Of a stretch of 11,165 nt of DNA, positions 7,664 to 11,165 are shown piece after piece. The stretch comes from Gammaproteobacteria bacterium (lineage in GTDB: Bacteria > Pseudomonadota > Gammaproteobacteria > Pseudomonadales > Azotimanducaceae). Position numbers and translations under genes: made by a program. Position 1 is the first letter of the stretch; every line of letters begins with the position of its first letter. Location of the stretch: the NCBI GenBank assembly GCA_018667205.1, contig JABIVN010000403.1, forward strand, positions 1 through 11,165, written 5' to 3'. Under the pieces are notes generated by a model. The model was not told the DNA's origin. It saw only the letters and a list, made by a program, of their open reading frames with translations, and ran no database searches.

Positions 7664-8065
7664 ATGATCAAATATCTTCGCTACGCAGGTCTTGCTGTCG
7701 TATTCGCTTGGTTCTTCCTTGGCGGTGTCACGCACTTTACCAACACCGATTTTTTTATCTCTATTGTTCCACCGTGGTGGCCCTGGCCACTATTCGCTGT
7801 TTACGCCAGCGGTGTATTTGAGATTCTACTGGCACTGCTGATTCTCTGGCCAACGACTCGCTCGTTTGCTGGGTGGGGAATAATTGCGCTGACACTAGCC
7901 GTAACACCAGCCAATGTAAACATGTGGCTAAACCCCGAACAGTTTCCTGATGTCTCGGAAACTGCTTTATTTGTTAGACTTGTTATCCAGGTATTCCTGA
8001 TTGCACTAATATGGTGGTCAACCAGGCCCCCGCAGGCACAAACGGCTGAACAGCCCCCTACCTAA
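7664..8065 (+). CDS. Small DoxX-like integral membrane protein
   Basis: This 133-residue hydrophobic protein has about four predicted membrane helices, near residues 5-22, 41-61, 66-82 and 101-118. It fits the DoxX/MauE-type small membrane protein group in length and in the pattern GVTHFTNTDFF...IVPPW...GVFEILLALLILWP. These proteins are often linked to quinone- or thiol-related redox processes in the inner membrane, but most, including this one, have no defined function. The tail after residue 121 is proline- and glutamine-rich and probably cytosolic or periplasmic. Only a weak site (GGAT) precedes the ATG. It appears monocistronic, since 479 non-coding bases and a convergent gene follow. 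Confidence 0.8.
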   Translation: MIKYLRYAGLAVVFAWFFLGGVTHFTNTDFFISIVPPWWPWPLFAVYASGVFEILLALLILWPTTRSFAGWGIIALTLAVTPANVNMWLNPEQFPDVSETALFVRLVIQVFLIALIWWSTRPPQAQTAEQPPT

Positions 8066-8225
8066 GGGTTTGCTGAAAAACAGATTAGTCAGCAACAAAA
8101 ATCGTCGCACCATATTGGCCCGCCCTTTTTTATGGCAGGCCATAGCGGTTGTCGTACCTGATTATTCGCCCTGAAGTCGCCTCGCCAGAGATACTAGTAC
8201 CGCAAGATGCCACGGTTTCCAAGAA

Positions 8226-8271
8226 AGTGCCAGAGAGTGCCGGGTCTAGTGCTAGATAGAGTGCCAGAGAG
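8226..8271. repeat. Direct repeat AGTGCCAGAGAG flanking a small palindrome
   Basis: Two exact 12-bp copies of AGTGCCAGAGAG occur at 8226-8237 and 8260-8271, with starts 34 bp apart. A third AGTGCC begins at 8236 inside the end of the first copy. Between them is the palindrome TCTAGTGCTAGA (8245-8256). The origin is unknown; a local duplication or a repeat relic would fit. Confidence 0.6.
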
Positions 8272-8343
8272 CTGCAGTTCTTGGTCTGGCTGCCTTTATC
8301 TATCGACTACCCCTGCGCTGCAGGGCCCGGCAAGGCACTCAAG

Positions 8344-8465
8344 TGAAAGGGCAGCACGGCCTCTTTCAGGTTAGGGCACGCTTAGCGCCGTGAACGGCGT
8401 AAGATTAGGCGACGTGCTGCCTTGAACTGGCAACCGCCGCGCCTTCTTTTCTCAACGCGGCTTTT
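8344..8465 (+). ncRNA. Candidate structured small RNA (nested stem-loops plus U-tailed hairpin)
   Basis: The outer stem pairs GGCAGCACG (8350-8358) with CGTGCTGCC (8413-8421). It extends inward by GCCT (8359-8362) against AGGC (8407-8410) with a two-base bulge. Inside is a second hairpin: CTTA-G-CGCCG (8381-8390), loop TGAA, then CGGCGTAAG (8395-8403). A competing stem, TGAAAG (8344-8349) with CTTTCA (8363-8368), could replace the outer one. Downstream, GCCGCG (8436-8441) pairs with CGCGGC (8456-8461) and is followed by TTTT, like a weak intrinsic terminator. No known RNA family was recognised and no promoter is evident, so a palindromic repeat element is a real alternative. The structure is directly visible; its being an RNA gene is inference. 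Confidence 0.35.
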
Positions 8466-8466
8466 C

Positions 8467-8498
8467 AAAAAAGGGCTCACAGCAGGTGCTGTGAACCC
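8467..8498 (-). terminator. Rho-independent terminator of the acyl-CoA dehydrogenase
   Basis: Read on the minus strand, GGGTTCACAGC pairs with GCTGTGAGCCC (11 bp, one G-U pair) around an ACCT loop, and TTTTTT follows at once. It begins 46 nt after the acyl-CoA dehydrogenase stop codon. This is the strongest terminator in the window. Confidence 0.88.
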
Positions 8499-8544
8499 AA
8501 ACAGGAAGCTCGCGTTATTAACCTTCTTCGTTGCAGCTAAGCGT

Positions 8545-9792
8545 TTACCACAAGTCGTACTTTTGAACTTCCGCTCGGCCTACAACCATGTGATGCACCT
8601 CATCCGGGCCGTCCGCAAACCTAAGATGACGCATGTCAGTATACATAGCGGCAAGTGGCGTCCACTGTGATATTCCGGCAGCACCGTGCATCTGTATCGC
8701 CTGATCAATAATCAGACAAACTTTTTCTGGCACCATCGCTTTAACCGCGCTGACATAAACCCTGGCTTCCTTGTTACCAAGCACATCCATCGCCTTTGCA
8801 GCCTGAAGAACCGCCAACTTCATTCCGTTAATCTCGATACGGGCTCGCGCAATGACTTCAAGGTTCTTACCCAGTTTGGCAATTGGCTTTCCGAACGCCT
8901 CACGAGAAGCAGAACGCTTCACCATCAACTCCAGCGCCTTCTCAGCCTTGCCGATTGACCTCATACAGTGATGAATTCTGCCCGGACCAAGACGGACCTG
9001 AGATATTTCAAAGCCCCTGCCTTCCCCTAAAAGAATGTTATCTTTCGGCACCCTTACATTGTTAAATTTCATATGCATATGACCACGTGGTGCATGGTCA
9101 TGACCAAACACCTGCATTGCGTCAAGAATCTCAACGCCCGGGGCATCCATTGGCACCAAGATCTGTGACTGCTGCCTGGACGCAGCCGCATCCGGATCGG
9201 TCTTGACCATCGTGATCATAATCTTGCAACGGGGATCACCCGCACCGGAAATATAAAATTTTTCACCATTAATCACCCACTCGTCGCCTTCGAGTACAGC
9301 GCTGGTCGAAATGTTCTTTGCGTCAGAAGAGGGTATCCCGGGCTCAGTCATCGCGTATGCTGAACGGATATCGCCATTTAAAAGCGGCTTCAACCACTGC
9401 TCCTTCTGCGCTTCGGTGCCTACACGCTCAAGCACTTCCATATTTCCTGTGTCAGGCGCACTGCAGTTCAGTGTTTCTGACGCCAAAGAAACCTTGCCGA
9501 GCTCGGTCGCGATGTAGGCATAATCAAGGTTGGTCAGCCCATCCCCGATCTCCGAGTCAGGCAGAAAGAAATTCCACAACCCCGATTCCTTTGCCTTGTT
9601 TTTCGCGCCTTCCAACAACTCCAGTTGTCTTGGGTGCCAACTCCACCTGTCCTCTTTCACTTTATCCAATGCAAAAAATTCTTCAGTGATCGGCTCAACA
9701 TTATTTGTAATGTGTTGCTTCACCGCATCCATCAAAGGTTGTGCCTGCGCGGACATCGCAAGGTTATATAGGTCGGCTTCTAAATCAGGCAT
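8545..9792 (-). CDS. Acyl-CoA dehydrogenase (ACAD10/11-like subgroup)
   Basis: This 415-residue protein has the acyl-CoA dehydrogenase fold. A helical N-terminal domain is followed by the FAD/substrate signature AYAMTEPGIPSSDA (145-158) and WVINGEKFYISGAG (172-185) in the middle beta domain. The C-terminal domain has REAFGKPIAKLG (297-308) and QMHGAAGISQWTPLA (367-381). The terminal motif RFADGPDEVH (391-400) puts Asp394 where classical enzymes have the catalytic Glu. That replacement and the DGPDEVH context are typical of the ACAD10/11-like branch. Known reaction: FAD-dependent alpha,beta-dehydrogenation of an acyl-CoA, with electrons passed to electron transfer flavoprotein. Chain length or branched or cyclic preference is unknown. 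AAGGAG lies 6 nt before the ATG. It is a single-gene unit with its own terminator, so its tie to the oxygenase genes is proximity only. Confidence 0.95.
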   Translation of the reverse strand: MPDLEADLYNLAMSAQAQPLMDAVKQHITNNVEPITEEFFALDKVKEDRWSWHPRQLELLEGAKNKAKESGLWNFFLPDSEIGDGLTNLDYAYIATELGKVSLASETLNCSAPDTGNMEVLERVGTEAQKEQWLKPLLNGDIRSAYAMTEPGIPSSDAKNISTSAVLEGDEWVINGEKFYISGAGDPRCKIMITMVKTDPDAAASRQQSQILVPMDAPGVEILDAMQVFGHDHAPRGHMHMKFNNVRVPKDNILLGEGRGFEISQVRLGPGRIHHCMRSIGKAEKALELMVKRSASREAFGKPIAKLGKNLEVIARARIEINGMKLAVLQAAKAMDVLGNKEARVYVSAVKAMVPEKVCLIIDQAIQMHGAAGISQWTPLAAMYTDMRHLRFADGPDEVHHMVVGRAEVQKYDLW

Positions 9793-10264
9793 CGTAATCT
9801 CCTTAAGGTACTCATTAGTCGAATCATTACTTCAGGTCCGAGAGACTATCACCCCCAAAGAACGGTGGAAAGTGGACGTTGAAAACATCACCCGTTCAAA
9901 CCTCCTCGCCCGGCGACTTCGCTCGTTCTTTTCAGATGGGCACTCTCATCTTTCGGCAGACGCCGCCCGCCCAAAATCAAAAGGGAAAAGTCGCTACAAC
10001 AATCCATCACCCACTCTTGATAATAATTTGCAGGGGTTTCCGCTTTGCCCATGCCACCCGCGCTGTAAACGTCAGATAATGACCCCGAGAAATAGGACGC
10101 TATGGAGAGCCCTAACCCGTCTGACATCACCTATCCTAGCGGCGAAGAGACTACTTCCCGGTTGAACAACGCACTGTGCCTCATAGCACTGTTCCCCTTG
10201 CGCACCTATTGCGGCACAATCTTCACCTTACTGTTCGCTATTCGCTTTTTCCGGAGATCCCAAG
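9793..10264. other. 472-bp non-coding region between divergent acyl-CoA dehydrogenase and hpt
   Basis: The left end carries the strong ribosome binding site of the acyl-CoA dehydrogenase (9799-9804). The right end carries GGAG (10253-10256), 8 nt before the hpt GTG. Promoters for both genes are expected, but I found no convincing -35/-10 pair. The direct repeat GCACTGT occurs at 10171-10177 and 10186-10192, enclosed by GAACA (10164-10168) and TGTTC (10190-10194), which may form a weak hairpin or operator. Short open frames here lack homology that I can recognise. Confidence 0.5.
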
Positions 10265-10807
10265 GTGCCGATAGACCATACTTCTTACGAAATCGACGTC
10301 ATGATTTCGGCAAAGTCGATTGCTGCAAAAGTAGAGTCTCTTGCAAAAGAGATCACTGGCTTCTATACAAGAACTGACAAGCTTGTGGTGGTTGGCCTGC
10401 TACGCGGTTCATTTGTGTTTATTGCGGATCTCGTCCGAGAGCTCAATATGCCCGTGGAAGTAGACTTTCTTGAAGTTTCATCTTATGGAGATTCAATGAA
10501 CTCGTCCCGCGAGGTCAGGATCATGAAAGACCTTCGCGGCGAAATTGAAGGCAGAGACGTGTTAGTCGTTGAAGATATTATAGACACCGGGCACACGATG
10601 GCGCATGTCATGACATTACTTCAGTCAAGGGGACCAAAACGACTGGAAATAGCAACACTTCTGGATAAGCCGTCCAGAAGAGAGGTTGACGTGAAAGCAC
10701 GCTGGTTCGGTTTCGAGATTCCTGATGAATTCGTGGTCGGGTATGGCATTGACTACGCCCAGCGGAACAGAAATCTGCCATATATCGGTAAAGTCCGACA
10801 GGTGTAG
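10265..10807 (+). CDS. hpt: Hypoxanthine phosphoribosyltransferase
   Basis: This 180-residue protein has the normal length for the bacterial enzyme. It contains the PPi-binding loop GLLRGSF (44-50), a flexible catalytic loop around [10 protein letters not shown] (72-81), and the PRPP motif [13 protein letters not shown] (99-111) with acidic residues 103, 104 and 107. Lys135 and the purine-side [15 protein letters not shown] (161-175) with Asp163 are also present. Known role: purine salvage in the cytosol, converting hypoxanthine (and often guanine) plus PRPP to IMP or GMP. The start is GTG, supported by GGAG 8 nt upstream and by the alignment of the N-terminus with the family. It is a housekeeping gene without metabolic link to the oxidative genes and probably marks the conserved backbone around an accessory block. 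Confidence 0.96.
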   Translation: MPIDHTSYEIDVMISAKSIAAKVESLAKEITGFYTRTDKLVVVGLLRGSFVFIADLVRELNMPVEVDFLEVSSYGDSMNSSREVRIMKDLRGEIEGRDVLVVEDIIDTGHTMAHVMTLLQSRGPKRLEIATLLDKPSRREVDVKARWFGFEIPDEFVVGYGIDYAQRNRNLPYIGKVRQV

Positions 10808-11001
10808 TACAGAAGCAACTGGGCTCTTCGACAGGCAACAAACAAAAAATGCCAAGGATCAGCAAGGCGCGCTGGATCGTGTACCTAATTTTACCACCCC
10901 ACTTAATGACAACACCCATTAAGGGAGGCGGACAACAGTCGTGACACCGGGGGGCTACTTGGATTAATCTTCCTACACCCTTTTACTGCTCGGATTATCA
11001 C
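10808..11001 (+). promoter_or_regulatory. Region between hpt and the Rieske oxygenase gene, with palindrome
   Basis: After the hpt stop, GATCAGC (10857-10863) can pair with GCT-G-GATC (10871-10878), and a T-rich stretch follows a few bases later; this is a weak terminator candidate. A perfect palindrome, CTTAATG (10902-10908) and CATTAAG (10917-10923) with an 8-base spacer, is a possible operator for the downstream gene. A tiny frame at 10941-10967 (MTPGGYLD, GTG start) has GGGAGG 12 nt upstream. Whether it is translated is unknown. Confidence 0.4.
10902..10923. promoter_or_regulatory. Perfect 7+7 bp palindrome upstream of the Rieske oxygenase
   Basis: CTTAATG and CATTAAG are exact reverse complements around ACAACACC. 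The site lies 78 bp before the proposed GTG of the oxygenase. No U-tract follows, so an operator is likelier than a terminator. The sequence differs from the 3365 palindrome, so a different regulator would be involved. Confidence 0.4.
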
Positions 11002-11165
11002 GTGACCATCAATATTGTTAACCACACAGCAAAACCTGCTCGCATTGAGAATTTTTCAAAGGAAAGGTTCGTCAGCAAACAATACATGGAGCAGGAGTGG
11101 GATTCTGTATGGAAGACTCAATGGCTACTGGCTGGATTACAGAGTGACGTAGAAAAACCCGGTGA
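11002..11165 (+). CDS. Start of a Rieske-type ring-hydroxylating oxygenase alpha subunit (truncated by window)
   Basis: Fifty-four codons are visible from the GTG at 11002 to the right edge. The upstream in-frame stop is TGA at 10942-10944, and no ATG lies between it and this GTG, so GTG is the best start even though no clear ribosome binding site precedes it. The segment RFVSKQYMEQEWDSVWKTQWLLAG followed by an S-D-x-x-x-P-G turn matches the N-terminal helix pattern of Rieske non-heme iron oxygenase alpha subunits, which leads into the Rieske domain. The cluster-binding Cys/His residues and the mononuclear iron site would lie outside the window. Known family role: O2-dependent hydroxylation of aromatic or other rings, or demethylation, with electrons from a separate reductase. 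Family assignment is from this short stretch only, and the substrate is unknown. Confidence 0.7.
   Translation, partial: MTINIVNHTAKPARIENFSKERFVSKQYMEQEWDSVWKTQWLLAGLQSDVEKPG

Larger units (their letters stand above)
8066..8544. other. 479-bp non-coding region with many inverted and direct repeats
   Basis: No credible gene is present. Just after the DoxX-like stop, TTGCTGA (8070-8076) pairs with TCAGCAA (8089-8095), but no U-tract follows, so it is a poor terminator. Further on are an imperfect GGCC-rich hairpin near 8119-8143, two copies of AGTGCCAGAGAG, a nested stem-loop block, a GC-rich hairpin followed by TTTT, and the acyl-CoA dehydrogenase terminator. Such structure density is unusual for a plain convergent gap and suggests an RNA gene or the remains of a repeat element. 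Confidence 0.6.

Noticed and set aside
8119..8143. GGCC-rich hairpin as a terminator of the DoxX-like gene
   Set aside because: The T-run is in the loop rather than after the stem, and the stem contains a mismatch on the plus strand.
8344..8465. Integron attC site, tRNA, 4.5S RNA or 6S RNA
   Set aside because: No paired attC core boxes, no cloverleaf with an anticodon arm, and no conserved SRP or 6S sequence could be found, so only a generic candidate RNA is proposed.
9888..10130. 80-codon minus-strand frame with GTG start
   Set aside because: An AGGA-like site precedes it, but the composition is arbitrary, no domain is recognisable, and it sits in a promoter-bearing gap between divergent genes. 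Not enough to call a gene.
10102..10377. 91-codon plus-strand frame overlapping hpt
   Set aside because: It overlaps the well-supported hpt gene by over 100 bp in another frame, has no ribosome binding site, and shows no family features.

Overview
The window looks like a piece of a gammaproteobacterial chromosome with balanced base composition, possibly from a marine or oil- or terpenoid-using lineage. That placement is inferred from protein style and gene content, not measured. It holds mainly catabolic oxidation genes plus one housekeeping gene. No rRNA, tRNA, CRISPR array, integrase, transposase or transcription regulator gene was recognised.

Layout. The left edge (1-285, +) is the C-terminal end of a membrane protein, probably an MFS transporter. 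It converges on a minus-strand pair, a luciferase-like flavin oxidoreductase (2293-3294) followed by a Baeyer-Villiger monooxygenase (395-2209). A 17-bp tandem repeat lies in the gap between the transporter and the monooxygenase. The pair is divergent from a cytochrome P450 (+, 3528-4817) across a 224-233 bp control region that carries a perfect 7+7 bp palindrome (3365-3383). The P450 converges on a second minus-strand pair: a D-2-hydroxyacid dehydrogenase (6568-7551) followed by a GMC-family alcohol dehydrogenase/oxidase (4854-6446). Divergent from these is a small DoxX-like membrane protein (+, 7664-8065). A 479-bp non-coding stretch rich in inverted repeats follows, ending in a convincing intrinsic terminator for the minus-strand acyl-CoA dehydrogenase (8545-9792). 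After another 472-bp non-coding stretch come hypoxanthine phosphoribosyltransferase (+, 10265-10807) and, cut by the right edge, the first 54 codons of what looks like a Rieske-type ring-hydroxylating oxygenase alpha subunit (+, from 11002).

How it could work together (inference). P450 hydroxylation of an unactivated carbon, oxidation of the alcohol to a ketone by the GMC enzyme, and Baeyer-Villiger insertion of oxygen to give an ester or lactone is a classic order for opening alicyclic, terpenoid, steroid-like or macrocyclic skeletons. The flavin oxidoreductase, acyl-CoA dehydrogenase and Rieske oxygenase could add further oxidation steps. The substrate cannot be read from the sequence. No redox partner for the P450 (ferredoxin, ferredoxin reductase), no flavin reductase, and no hydrolase for the Baeyer-Villiger product is present in the window.

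The least explained parts are non-coding: the nested stem-loop block at 8344-8465, which could be a small RNA or a mobile-repeat relic, the palindrome between the flavin oxidoreductase and the P450, and the palindrome just upstream of the Rieske gene.
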